Origin: VFZS01 sp964353255
GTDB lineage: Bacteria; Acidobacteriota; Terriglobia; Bryobacterales; Bryobacteraceae
NCBI GenBank assembly: GCA_964353255.1
Contig: CAYGVJ010000123.1
Span: 1 to 15,838, forward strand
Direction of reading: 5' to 3'
DNA length: 15,838 nucleotides
In this document: piece by piece, positions 1 to 6,650 of the stretch
Layout: each line of letters begins with the position of its first letter
How positions within the stretch are numbered: position 1 is the stretch's first letter
Notes under the pieces: model-generated
The model's input: the letters and a program-made list of their open reading frames with translations, nothing else
Told to the model about the DNA's origin: nothing
Database searches by the model: none
Translations under genes and position numbers: made by a program

Positions 1-432
1 GGCTGCCGCTTCCGCCACCCGCTCAATCACGAACTGGTTATACTGCTCATCCAGCCCGCTCACGCCCGGCGCCGGACCCCACAGGCCCATGGTGTCGGGA
101 GCCTCATGGTCGTGGGTGGCGGCGACAATGACGTCGGCTCCGGCGACGCGTGCGCGAATCTTCTGAACATCCTCCAGGAAGAGGCCGACGGAATCGACCC
201 CGCACAACACCACTGGCTTGCCGCTCGCACTAAGCGCCAGGCAGCGCGCGTACAAGTCGTCATGGACTCCGCTGGCCGCCCGGTTGTTCCCGAAGCCCGC
301 CAGGTAGACACGTGCGCCCGCCTTCCACTCCGGCGTGACGACTCTCTTGGCCGCCCCGGCGCGGAACTCGCCGAAGCACAGGCCGCAGGCCAGGACAGCG
401 CAGGCTGTCGCCAGAATGCGAGGGCGCGGCAT
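1..432 (-). CDS. Exported neutral/alkaline ceramidase-like protein (N-terminal part, runs off left edge)
   Basis: The N-terminal 144 codons of a minus-strand gene are present; the reading frame stays open to base 1. The protein begins MPRPRILATACAVLACG, a short signal peptide, possibly lipoprotein-like because of the cysteines in the hydrophobic stretch. Next come VTPEWKAG (about residues 32-39), YLAGFGNNRA, GVHDDLYARCLAL (about 55-67), a hydrophobic strand ending in CGVDSVGLF and then VAATHDHEAPDTMGLWGP (about 103-120). The GVHDDLYAR, D-S-G and ATHxH pattern matches the N-terminal domain of neutral/alkaline non-lysosomal ceramidases, zinc amidohydrolases; here the usual THTHSGP is THDHEAP. 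The ATG at 432 follows a GAGG-like ribosome site and lies 9 bases after the isomerase stop, so the two genes are probably co-transcribed. The substrate cannot be deduced: acidobacterial members carry this annotation without a proven ceramide substrate. The fold is moderately supported; activity is inference. Confidence 0.7.
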   Translation of the reverse strand, partial: MPRPRILATACAVLACGLCFGEFRAGAAKRVVTPEWKAGARVYLAGFGNNRAASGVHDDLYARCLALSASGKPVVLCGVDSVGLFLEDVQKIRARVAGADVIVAATHDHEAPDTMGLWGPAPGVSGLDEQYNQFVIERVAEAAA

Positions 433-441
433 GCCTCGCCC

Positions 442-1401
442 TTAGGCCCAGTAAGCGACGCCCGGCTTCTCGCGAATCACCAGGTTCTGCAAGAAGCAGA
501 CGGCTTTGGTGAGGCCCTCCTCGGCCGACATGAGGCTGTCCTCGTGTTCGATTGACAGCACGTAGTCGTAGCCGTACATGCGCAACGTCGAGATGAACTC
601 GCCCCACCAGCCGGCGTCGTGCCCGTAGCCGACGGTGCGGAAGAGCCAGCTCCGGTCGCGCTCGCCGGTGAACTTCTTGGTGTCCAGCACGCCGGTCATG
701 GGCAGGTTGGCGTCGTAGATCTGCGTATCTTTGGCGTGGACGTGGAAGATCGCGTCGCCCAGCACGCGAATGGCCTTGATGGGGTCAATCCCCTGCCAGA
801 ACATGTGGCTGGGGTCGTAGTTGCAGCCCAGGTTCTTTCCGCAGGCCGCGCGCAACCTCAGCAGCGTTTCGGGGCTGTAAACCACGAAGCCGGGATGCAT
901 CTCGATGGCGATCTTCACCCCGTGATCCTCGGCGAACTTGACTCGCTTGCTCCAGTAGGGAATGACCTTCTTCTCCCACTGCCAGGCCAGCAGTTCCTGG
1001 TAGTGCGGGGGCCAGGCGCAGGTGATCCAGTTCGGGTACGTGGCCTTCTCGCTGTCGCCCGGGCAGCCCGAGAAGTCGATCACTACCGGCACCTCCAGCC
1101 TCTGGGCCAGCATAATCGTCTTGCGGCTGACCTCCTGGTGGGCTTTGGCCACGGCCGGATTCGGATGCAGCGGCTCGCCGTGACAGCTCAGGGCGCTGAT
1201 GGTGAAGCCGTTGTCCTCCAGCCTCTGTTTGAACTCCCGGATGGCGGCCCGGCTCTCCAGCAGCGCCAGCTTGCAGTGCGGGTCGCCCGGATAGTTCCCG
1301 GTGCCCAGCTCCACCGTCGAGATGCCCAGGGCCTTCAGCTTCTCCAGCACCTGCTCGAGCGACAGATTGGCCAGCAACGCGGTAAACACTCCTACTCTCA
1401 C
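442..1401 (-). CDS. Sugar phosphate isomerase/epimerase, xylose-isomerase-like TIM barrel
   Basis: A 319-residue cytoplasmic protein of the AP-endonuclease-2/xylose-isomerase-like TIM-barrel superfamily (COG1082), divalent-metal enzymes that isomerise, epimerise or dehydrate sugars and inositols. Barrel strands and likely metal ligands are visible: VELGTGN (E31), IEMHPGF (E167, H169), CNYDPSHMFW (D196, H199), HVHAKD (220-225) and SIEHED (E285). The GTG start at 1401 is chosen because AAGGAG lies 7 bases upstream (minus strand, 1414-1409). The open frame extends 55 codons further, but that part crosses the divergent promoter region and has no family resemblance. The nearby ATG at 1407 is out of frame and stops at once. 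It is the first gene of a pair with the ceramidase-like gene, so it may act on a sugar or polyol released or imported with that protein. The exact substrate is unknown; the family call is firm. Confidence 0.9.
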   Translation of the reverse strand: MRVGVFTALLANLSLEQVLEKLKALGISTVELGTGNYPGDPHCKLALLESRAAIREFKQRLEDNGFTISALSCHGEPLHPNPAVAKAHQEVSRKTIMLAQRLEVPVVIDFSGCPGDSEKATYPNWITCAWPPHYQELLAWQWEKKVIPYWSKRVKFAEDHGVKIAIEMHPGFVVYSPETLLRLRAACGKNLGCNYDPSHMFWQGIDPIKAIRVLGDAIFHVHAKDTQIYDANLPMTGVLDTKKFTGERDRSWLFRTVGYGHDAGWWGEFISTLRMYGYDYVLSIEHEDSLMSAEEGLTKAVCFLQNLVIREKPGVAYWA

Positions 1402-1408
1402 GGCATTT

Positions 1409-1414
1409 CTCCTT
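1409..1414 (-). promoter_or_regulatory. Shine-Dalgarno AAGGAG deciding the isomerase GTG start
   Basis: Read on the minus strand this is AAGGAG, 7 bases before the GTG at 1401. It is one of the few strong ribosome-binding sites in the window and favours the 319-residue form over the longer open frame. Confidence 0.75.
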
Positions 1415-1444
1415 CTTCCTTGGCAGTCCGAACAGCCAGTGACA

Positions 1445-1453
1445 AGGATACCA
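1445..1453 (-). promoter_or_regulatory. Candidate extended -10 promoter for the isomerase operon
   Basis: The minus strand reads TGGTATCCT, which fits the extended -10 pattern TGnTAnnnT. It lies about 45 bases before the GTG start at 1401, leaving room for the AAGGAG ribosome site in the leader. No convincing -35 box was found upstream, as is common when the TGn extension is present. Confidence 0.4.
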
Positions 1454-1486
1454 GAAACCGCCGCCAGCCACGCGCCTGCCACGCAC

Positions 1487-1513
1487 ACCGGCCGGTAGTG
1501 TAAACTGGCCGGT
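1487..1513. promoter_or_regulatory. Inverted repeat around a -10-like box before the GT39 gene
   Basis: Perfect 7-base arms, ACCGGCC (1487-1493) and GGCCGGT (1507-1513), enclose a 13-base spacer. The end of the spacer holds TGTAAACT (1499-1506), a possible -10 box for the glycosyltransferase gene that starts at 1521. A repressor binding the arms would cover this promoter. It lies in the 119-base divergent gap, so it could also affect the isomerase operon. Alternatively it is only a short 5' hairpin or a chance GC-rich dyad. Confidence 0.35.
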
Positions 1514-1520
1514 TCTCGGC

Positions 1521-3260
1521 ATGAATCTCGCGGCAGTGAATTCCGCTTTCCTCCGCCGCCGGCCACTCTCGGGGGCCCTGTTCTGGACCGCCGTGGGCCT
1601 TCTGCTCGTGTGGATGGGGTACGTCCAGGTGACCTCGGCGCGGCTGGAAAACCAGACCTGGGACGAAGGCTTCCACTTGGCCGCCGGTTACGCTTACCTG
1701 CGCACCGGCGACTACCGCATGCGCACCGAGAACCCGCCTCTGGGGAAGCTCCTGAATGCTCTTCCCTTGCTGGTTCTCAACCCCGATCCCCACACCGACG
1801 ACCCCGCCTGGCAGGTCCCCGACCGCATAAGGTTCGGCCGCGTCTTCCTGTACCATAACCGCCTGCTGGCCGACGCCATCCTGTTCCCCGCCAGAGTCGT
1901 CACCATCTTCCTCAGCCTCGTCCTGGCGCTGGCTGTCGCCCTGTGGGCGCGGCGGCAGTTCGGCGCCGGAGTCGCCCTGCTGGCGTGTTTTCTTTGCTGT
2001 CTCGACCCCAACCTGATCGCGCACGGCCGCTACGTTACCAGCGACGTGATAGCCACGCTGTTCATCTTCCTGGCGTGCGCCGCGTGGACGGAATTCTTGA
2101 ACAGCAGGCGCAAGCGGGCGCTGGTTGCGGCGGGCATCGTGCTGGGCCTGGCGCTGGCCTCGAAGTTCACCGCGCTGACGCTGCTCCCGGTGTTCGCGCT
2201 CCTGTACCTGATCCGGTGGTGGCAGCGAGCCGAAGGGCTGTCGGCCCGGCACCTGGTCACCTCGCTGCTGCTGGCGGGCATGATGGGGGCGCTGGTGATC
2301 GGCGTGGTGTACGCGCCGGACACAGTGAGGCTCTTCACCAATCCGCCGCCGCCGGTTGAGCGCTTCGCCGACCGCGGCGGCTTGTCCGGCCAGCTCCTGA
2401 GCATCATCCCGTTCGTCAAGCACCTGCCGGCTCACCCTTACCTCTTGGACCTACTCGATTTTGTTGACCATGTTCGCACCGGGCATGAGGCCTACCTGCT
2501 GGGCCAACTGCGGCGGCAAGGCTGGTGGCACTACTTCCTGGTCGCTTTCGCCGTGAAAACCCCGCTGGCGGTTTTGCTGCTCACGGCCGGGGCCGCGGTG
2601 GCCGGTGTCGGCTTTTTGTTCCGGAAACGGCTCCTGGAGCGGCTGCGGGCGGCGCCGCCACAGTGGACCGCGGTGATTGTTCCCCCGCTGGTCTTGTTCG
2701 GCGTGGCCATGAGCGGAGGCCACAACCTGGGCCTGAGGCACATTCTGCCGGTCTACCCGTTTCTGTTCATCGCCGTCTCTGCCGCGGCGCTGAGTCTCGC
2801 CTCCGGAAGGAGGCGGCTCCTGGTGGGCGGCCTGCTCGTGGTGGTTGTGTCGCTGGAGATCCTGGAATCCGTCAAGATACATCCGCATTACCTGGCATTT
2901 TTCAACCTGGCCGCCGGCGGTCCCGAAGCGGGGCCGCGGTATCTGGTGGACTCCAACATCGACTGGGGCCAGGATCTGAAGAAGCTCAAGGCTTACATGC
3001 TGGCCCACGAACTGCCATACGTCTGCCTGTGCTACTTCGGGAACGCCAGCGTGCGCTACTACAAAGTCCGTGAGCGAAACATCCCGGGCGCACAAGATCT
3101 GGAAGCGCGAGCCAACCTGGACTGCGTGGTGGCCATCAGCGCAACTCCGCTCCAGGGGGTCTACGTGGCCGCGGACATGTACCGGTGGCTCCGGGCGCTT
3201 CAGCCCACCGCGCGGATCGGGTACTCGATCTACGTGTACGATTTGAGAAAGAGGCGGTAA
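1521..3260 (+). CDS. Glycosyltransferase family 39 (PMT/ArnT-like) integral membrane protein
   Basis: A 579-residue GT-C type membrane glycosyltransferase, which uses polyprenyl-phosphate-linked sugars on the outer face of the inner membrane. About ten hydrophobic segments are visible, at roughly residues 18-38, 118-142, 148-165, 174-192, 200-232, 245-264, 337-366, 384-398, 408-426 and 432-448. The first periplasmic loop has TWDEGFHLAAGY with the acidic pair D48-E49 expected of the catalytic loop, followed by RTENPPLGKLL. Later family marks are FAVKTPL (343-349), GHNLGLRHILPVYPF (400-414) and a soluble tail with LVDSNIDWGQDLKKL (475-489), seen in many bacterial GT39 proteins. The ATG at 1521 is the first in-frame start before the first transmembrane segment; no strong ribosome site precedes it. 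It is followed after 9 bases by the nucleotidyltransferase-GT2 fusion, suggesting a shared operon. The acceptor (protein, glycan or lipid) is unknown. Confidence 0.9.
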   Translation: MNLAAVNSAFLRRRPLSGALFWTAVGLLLVWMGYVQVTSARLENQTWDEGFHLAAGYAYLRTGDYRMRTENPPLGKLLNALPLLVLNPDPHTDDPAWQVPDRIRFGRVFLYHNRLLADAILFPARVVTIFLSLVLALAVALWARRQFGAGVALLACFLCCLDPNLIAHGRYVTSDVIATLFIFLACAAWTEFLNSRRKRALVAAGIVLGLALASKFTALTLLPVFALLYLIRWWQRAEGLSARHLVTSLLLAGMMGALVIGVVYAPDTVRLFTNPPPPVERFADRGGLSGQLLSIIPFVKHLPAHPYLLDLLDFVDHVRTGHEAYLLGQLRRQGWWHYFLVAFAVKTPLAVLLLTAGAAVAGVGFLFRKRLLERLRAAPPQWTAVIVPPLVLFGVAMSGGHNLGLRHILPVYPFLFIAVSAAALSLASGRRRLLVGGLLVVVVSLEILESVKIHPHYLAFFNLAAGGPEAGPRYLVDSNIDWGQDLKKLKAYMLAHELPYVCLCYFGNASVRYYKVRERNIPGAQDLEARANLDCVVAISATPLQGVYVAADMYRWLRALQPTARIGYSIYVYDLRKRR

Positions 3261-3269
3261 CAACCGGCG

Positions 3270-4712
3270 GTGACCATCACACGGGGGCTGATTCCGGCGG
3301 CGGGGCGTGGCCTGCGGGCCTACCCCAAGACCGTGCAGACCCCCAAGGTCCTGCTTGAGATTGACGGCAAGTCGCTCATCGAGAGAAACATCGAGCTGCT
3401 GCGCGACGGCCTGGGCATCCGCGACATCACCCTCATCGTCGGTCACCTGCGCGAGCAGATCCAGGCCGCCCTGGGGGACGGCAGCCGCCTGGGTGTGTCC
3501 CTGCGCTACGTGGTGTGCTCCCGGCCCGAGGAGGGCCTGGCGCGGGGCCTCCTGGTGGCCCGCGAGCTTTTCGACGGCCCTTTCGTCGCCATTCTGGGCG
3601 ACGAACTGTACTTGAACTCCAACCACCACCGCCTGCCCGAGTGCCTGGATGCGGACTGCGACGCCGTCTGCGGTGTGCTGCCCCACGCCGACCTGCACCA
3701 GATCAAGCGGAACTACAGCGTCGTGATCGAGGGCGGACGCATCACGTCGCTGACCGAGAAACCCACCCGCATCGAGAACGACTACCTGGGCTGCGGCACC
3801 TACGTGTTCACGCCGCGGATCTTCGCCGCCATCGAGAGCACGCCGCCCTCGCCGCGCTCCGGCAAGGTCGAGCTGACCGACGCCATCAACCGGCTGGCCC
3901 AGGGCGCGCCGGGCGTGCGGCCTTTCTTCCTGGAGGGTGAGTACTTCAACATCAACACTCGCGACGATTACAACCTCGCCCACTTTTGGTTCCGCGACGC
4001 CGGCTTCGCCGCCAAGCGCGTGAGCGTGGTGATCCCGGCTTTCAACGAGGAGCACTCCATCGCTTACGTGGTGCGGGATTTTCTCCCCCTGGTGCACGAG
4101 GTGCTGGTGGTGGATAACTCCTCGAGCGACCGTACCGCGGCGGTGGCGGCCGCGGCCGGCGCGCGCGTCGCCACCGTCAGGCTGACCGGGTACGGCGATA
4201 CCATCCGCTACGGGCTCGACCACGCCACCGGCGACATCCTGGTGGTGGTGGAAGCCGATTTCTCCTTCCGCGCCCGCGACCTGAGCAAGCTGCTCGAATA
4301 CCTTAAGGACGCCGACATGGTGGTGGGCACGCGCACCACGCGGGAGTTGGTCGAGCAGGGCACTAACATGCGCGGCCCGGTGCGCTGGGGCAACGTGGTG
4401 GTGGCCAAGCTGGTCGAGTTGCTGTGGTGGAACCTCCAGCCCAGGTTCACTGACGTGGGCTGCACCTACCGGGCCTTGTGGCGGGACGCCTACCAGGCCA
4501 TCCGCCCGCTGCTGCGCGGCGTCGGGCCCGAGCTTTCCCCGGAGATGATGGTGGCCGCGCTCCAGGCCCGCAAGCGGATCATCGAAGTCCCCGTCTCCTA
4601 CCACCGCAGGATCGGCGGCGAGTCCAAGCACTCGGCCAACTACTTCCGCATCTCTCGCACGGCCCTGCGCATGCTGCGAACGATTCTGCTGAAGCGGCTG
4701 GGCGCATGCTGA
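3270..4712 (+). CDS. Fusion of sugar nucleotidyltransferase and family 2 (DPM1-like) glycosyltransferase
   Basis: A 480-residue two-domain enzyme. Residues 1-245 are a nucleotidyltransferase: LIPAAGRGLRAYPKT and TPKVLLEIDGKSLIERN (7-40), the metal-site LGD (109-111), LTEKP (161-165), GCGTYVF (174-180) and NINTRDDY (227-234). The usual GxGTR loop reads GRGLR, so Thr is Leu. Residues 250-480 are a GT2 domain: VSVVIPAFNEE (251-261), VVDNSSSDRT, the DXD-like EAD (328-330), VVGTRTTRE and VPVSYHRRIGGESKHS (440-455), as in dolichyl/polyprenyl-phosphate sugar synthases; no membrane anchor follows. The likely role is to make an NDP-sugar and pass it to a lipid phosphate or glycan. The start is GTG at 3270, with AGAGGCGG about 12 bases upstream. 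The in-frame stop of the GT39 gene lies just before, so no earlier start is possible. The sugar is not identifiable. Confidence 0.88.
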   Translation: MTITRGLIPAAGRGLRAYPKTVQTPKVLLEIDGKSLIERNIELLRDGLGIRDITLIVGHLREQIQAALGDGSRLGVSLRYVVCSRPEEGLARGLLVARELFDGPFVAILGDELYLNSNHHRLPECLDADCDAVCGVLPHADLHQIKRNYSVVIEGGRITSLTEKPTRIENDYLGCGTYVFTPRIFAAIESTPPSPRSGKVELTDAINRLAQGAPGVRPFFLEGEYFNINTRDDYNLAHFWFRDAGFAAKRVSVVIPAFNEEHSIAYVVRDFLPLVHEVLVVDNSSSDRTAAVAAAAGARVATVRLTGYGDTIRYGLDHATGDILVVVEADFSFRARDLSKLLEYLKDADMVVGTRTTRELVEQGTNMRGPVRWGNVVVAKLVELLWWNLQPRFTDVGCTYRALWRDAYQAIRPLLRGVGPELSPEMMVAALQARKRIIEVPVSYHRRIGGESKHSANYFRISRTALRMLRTILLKRLGAC

Positions 4713-4739
4713 TGTCTTGCAGGCAGATTCCTCCAACTA

Positions 4740-4771
4740 TTGAATAGAATATAGACAGCGAATTTGAGAAG
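4740..4771 (+). promoter_or_regulatory. AT-rich promoter and ribosome-site patch before the DUF1016 gene
   Basis: This is a local AT-rich island in very GC-rich surroundings. It contains overlapping -10-like hexamers TAGAAT (4745-4750) and TATAGA (4750-4755), then TTTGAGAAG (4763-4771), a plausible weak Shine-Dalgarno about 8 bases before the ATG at 4780. No -35 box at ideal spacing was found. The ATG at 4773 gives only five codons and is not the start of the gene. Confidence 0.45.
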
Positions 4772-4779
4772 CATGGCGT

Positions 4780-5916
4780 ATGGCTCCTGAACGACGCGCC
4801 CGGCGCGGGAAGACGGCTACGGCCGGGATCGTCGAGCGGCCCGCTGCGCGTGTGGCTGGGCTGCCACCCGGCTACCCTGCGCTGCTGGATGAGCTCAAGG
4901 CGCGCATCCGTGCCGTCCAGCTCAAGGCCGCCGTTTCGGTAAACCGCGAGCTGATCGCTCTGTACTGGCACATCGGGAAGTCGATCGCCGAGCGGCAAAG
5001 AAGCGAGGGGTGGGGAAAGTCCGTCGTCGATCGGCTGGCGCACGATCTCCAGCGCGAGTTTCCCGGCGTCAGCGGGTTCTCGCCTCAGAACATCTGGTAC
5101 ATGCGGGCCTTCTACCTGGGCTGGACGGACGACGTGCGAAATCTCCAACAACCTGTTGGAGAATTGGACGGCCGGAATCTGCCGCAGCCTGCGGCGGAAA
5201 TCCCCTGGGGCCACAACATCCAGCTCATCACGAAGCTGAAAGACCCCGCGGTGCGCCTGTGGTACGCCCGGCAGACCCTCGAACACGGCTGGTCGCGGGC
5301 TGTGCTGGTCCACCAGATCGAATCGGACCTCTTCGGACGACAGGGCAAGGCCGTCACCAACTTTCAGGCCACGCTCCCGCCGCCCCGATCCGACCTCGCG
5401 CAGCAGGTGCTGAAGGACCCCTACAACTTCGAGTTCCTCACGCTTGCCGCCGACGCCCGCGAGCGGGAGCTCCAGCAGGGCTTGCTCGCCCACCTTCGCA
5501 CGTTCCTGCTGGAACTGGGTGCCGGCTTCGCCTTCGTGGGTGAACAGTATCACCTCGAAGTGGGCGGCGAGGACTTCTACCTTGACCTCCTCTTTTACCA
5601 CTTGCGCCTGCGCTGCTACGTCGTCATCGACCTCAAGATGGAGCCGTTCAAACCGGAGTTCGCGGGAAAGATGAACTTCTACCTCTCGGCCATGGACGAC
5701 CTCCTGCGCCACGAGGACGATCAGCCGAGCATTGGCCTTATCCTTTGCAGGGAGAAGAACCGGCTCGTTGTCGAGTATGCGCTGCGGGACACGCGGAAGC
5801 CGATCGGGGTCTCGGCATATCGGATTACGGCGCGCCTGCCAGAGCGGCTGAGGGGCAGCTTGCCGACGGTGGAGCAACTGGAGGCGGAGTTGGGCAGACT
5901 GAAAGGGGCTTCATGA
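4780..5916 (+). CDS. DUF1016/YhcG-type PD-(D/E)XK nuclease
   Basis: A 378-residue soluble protein of the YhcG family. An N-terminal helical DUF1016 domain (about 33-185) shows IGKSIAERQ, GWGKSVVDRLAHDL, GFSPQNIWYMRAFY and PWGHNIQLI. A C-terminal PD-(D/E)XK nuclease domain (about 205-355) carries the probable active site: E260, D269 in FYLDLLFYH, and D284-x-K286 in VVIDLK, followed by GKMNFYLSAMDDLL. The length is close to family norm plus a basic N-terminal tail of about 30 residues. Residues 120-143 hold a 12-residue tandem duplication encoded by two dyad-symmetric DNA units. YhcG proteins are scattered among bacteria, often beside defence or mobile genes, and their role is poorly defined (nucleic-acid processing is assumed from the fold). 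No restriction or defence genes flank it here. The AT-rich upstream patch suggests acquisition by transfer. Its TGA overlaps the next gene as ATGA. Confidence 0.9.
   Translation: MAPERRARRGKTATAGIVERPAARVAGLPPGYPALLDELKARIRAVQLKAAVSVNRELIALYWHIGKSIAERQRSEGWGKSVVDRLAHDLQREFPGVSGFSPQNIWYMRAFYLGWTDDVRNLQQPVGELDGRNLPQPAAEIPWGHNIQLITKLKDPAVRLWYARQTLEHGWSRAVLVHQIESDLFGRQGKAVTNFQATLPPPRSDLAQQVLKDPYNFEFLTLAADARERELQQGLLAHLRTFLLELGAGFAFVGEQYHLEVGGEDFYLDLLFYHLRLRCYVVIDLKMEPFKPEFAGKMNFYLSAMDDLLRHEDDQPSIGLILCREKNRLVVEYALRDTRKPIGVSAYRITARLPERLRGSLPTVEQLEAELGRLKGAS
5137..5208 (+). repeat. Two in-frame 36-base tandem units with dyad-symmetric cores in the DUF1016 gene
   Basis: Unit 1 (5137-5172) encodes RNLQQPVGELDG and unit 2 (5173-5208) encodes RNLPQPAAEIPW. 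Unit 1 contains perfect 9-base arms TCTCCAACA (5142-5150) and TGTTGGAGA (5154-5162) around a 3-base loop ACC. Unit 2 contains arms TCTGCCGCA and TGCGGCGGA around GCC, pairing at 8 of 9 positions with the ninth a possible G-T(U) pair. Three differences in the left arm are matched by three complementary differences in the right arm. This implies either selection for a hairpin or an inserted palindromic element. Confidence 0.8.
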
Positions 5917-6650
5917 TGAGTGCATTGGCACGCTTCGCCGCGCTGCTCGCTGCCGCAGGCCTCCTGGGGGCTCAGGAAGCCAAGGAGCCGGGGCTTACCG
6001 CCGAGCAGGTGCTTGAAAGATCCATCCAGGCCACCGGCGGGCGCGCGGTCATGGAGAAGCTGACCAGCACCGTCGCCAAAGGCCAGATGGAAGTGCGCCC
6101 GCTGGACTTGAAGGCCGCCATCGAGTTCTATGCCCAGGCCCCGGCCAAGCGCCTGATCGTGACCAACGTCGAGAAGGCCGGCGAGCTCCGGCAGGGCTGC
6201 GACGGCAAGGCGGCCTGGACGCACGACCCCGAGCGCGGCCTGCGAGAGCTCGAGGGCGCCGAACTGGCCGCGGAGCTGCGGACCTGCGCCTTCAACGCCG
6301 AGTTGCGGTGGCGCGAGCTCTACCCCAAAGTCGAGCTGGCGGGCAAAGAGAAGGTCGGTGAGGGCGAGGCGTACAAGGTGATCATGACTCCCGCTGCCGG
6401 CAAGCCCATCGCCCGCTACTTCGACGCGGCCACTTTCCTGCTGATCCGCGAGGTCTCCACCCGTGAGGTCTCGGAAGTGCCCGTGGAGATGCGCGTCGAT
6501 TACTCCGACTACCGCGACGTGGACGGCGTCAAGATGCCTTTCCTCATCACCCAGCGGATGCCGGGCGCCGTGGTCCTGGTACAGTTCACCGAAGTGAAGA
6601 ACAACGTCGCGCTCGACGACGCCCGCTTCGCCAAGCCGGCAGCGAAGTAG
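5913..6650 (+). CDS. Periplasmic LolA-like (outer membrane lipoprotein-sorting type) protein
   Basis: A 245-residue exported protein. The N-terminal MMSALARFAALLAAAGLLGA is a typical signal peptide with cleavage near GAQ-EA. The mature part opens with TAEQVLERSIQATGGRAVMEKL (about 29-50), then beta-rich sequence with AAIEFYAQAPAKRLIVTNV, GCDGKAAWTHDP, ELRWRELYPKVELAG, YKVIMTP, ARYFDAATFLLIREV and YSDYRDVDGVKMPF. This order is that of the COG2834-like proteins common in Acidobacteriota, half-barrel folds that bind lipids or lipoproteins. Its precise client is unknown. The start is the first ATG (5913), preceded by GAAAGGGG; a second ATG follows at once. The ATG lies within ATGA, sharing bases with the nuclease stop, so translation is probably coupled to the nuclease. 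No functional link between the two is obvious. Confidence 0.82.
   Translation: MMSALARFAALLAAAGLLGAQEAKEPGLTAEQVLERSIQATGGRAVMEKLTSTVAKGQMEVRPLDLKAAIEFYAQAPAKRLIVTNVEKAGELRQGCDGKAAWTHDPERGLRELEGAELAAELRTCAFNAELRWRELYPKVELAGKEKVGEGEAYKVIMTPAAGKPIARYFDAATFLLIREVSTREVSEVPVEMRVDYSDYRDVDGVKMPFLITQRMPGAVVLVQFTEVKNNVALDDARFAKPAAK

Noticed and set aside
1402..1566. 55-codon N-terminal extension of the isomerase
   Set aside because: It crosses the promoter region and the GT39 start, has no homology-like features, and a strong AAGGAG points to the GTG at 1401.
2451..4736. 761-codon open frame on the minus strand antisense to the glycosyltransferase genes
   Set aside because: It spans two well-supported plus-strand genes, its translation is rich in His, Gln, Val and Gly with no domain, and long antisense frames are expected opposite GC-rich codon bias.
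4773..4790. ATG at 4773 as start of the DUF1016 gene or as a leader peptide
   Set aside because: It encodes only five residues before TGA in another frame, with no attenuator-like structure behind it.
4780..5916. Defence island around the YhcG-type nuclease
   Set aside because: No restriction, toxin-antitoxin, helicase or transposase genes flank it; neighbours are envelope and glycan genes.
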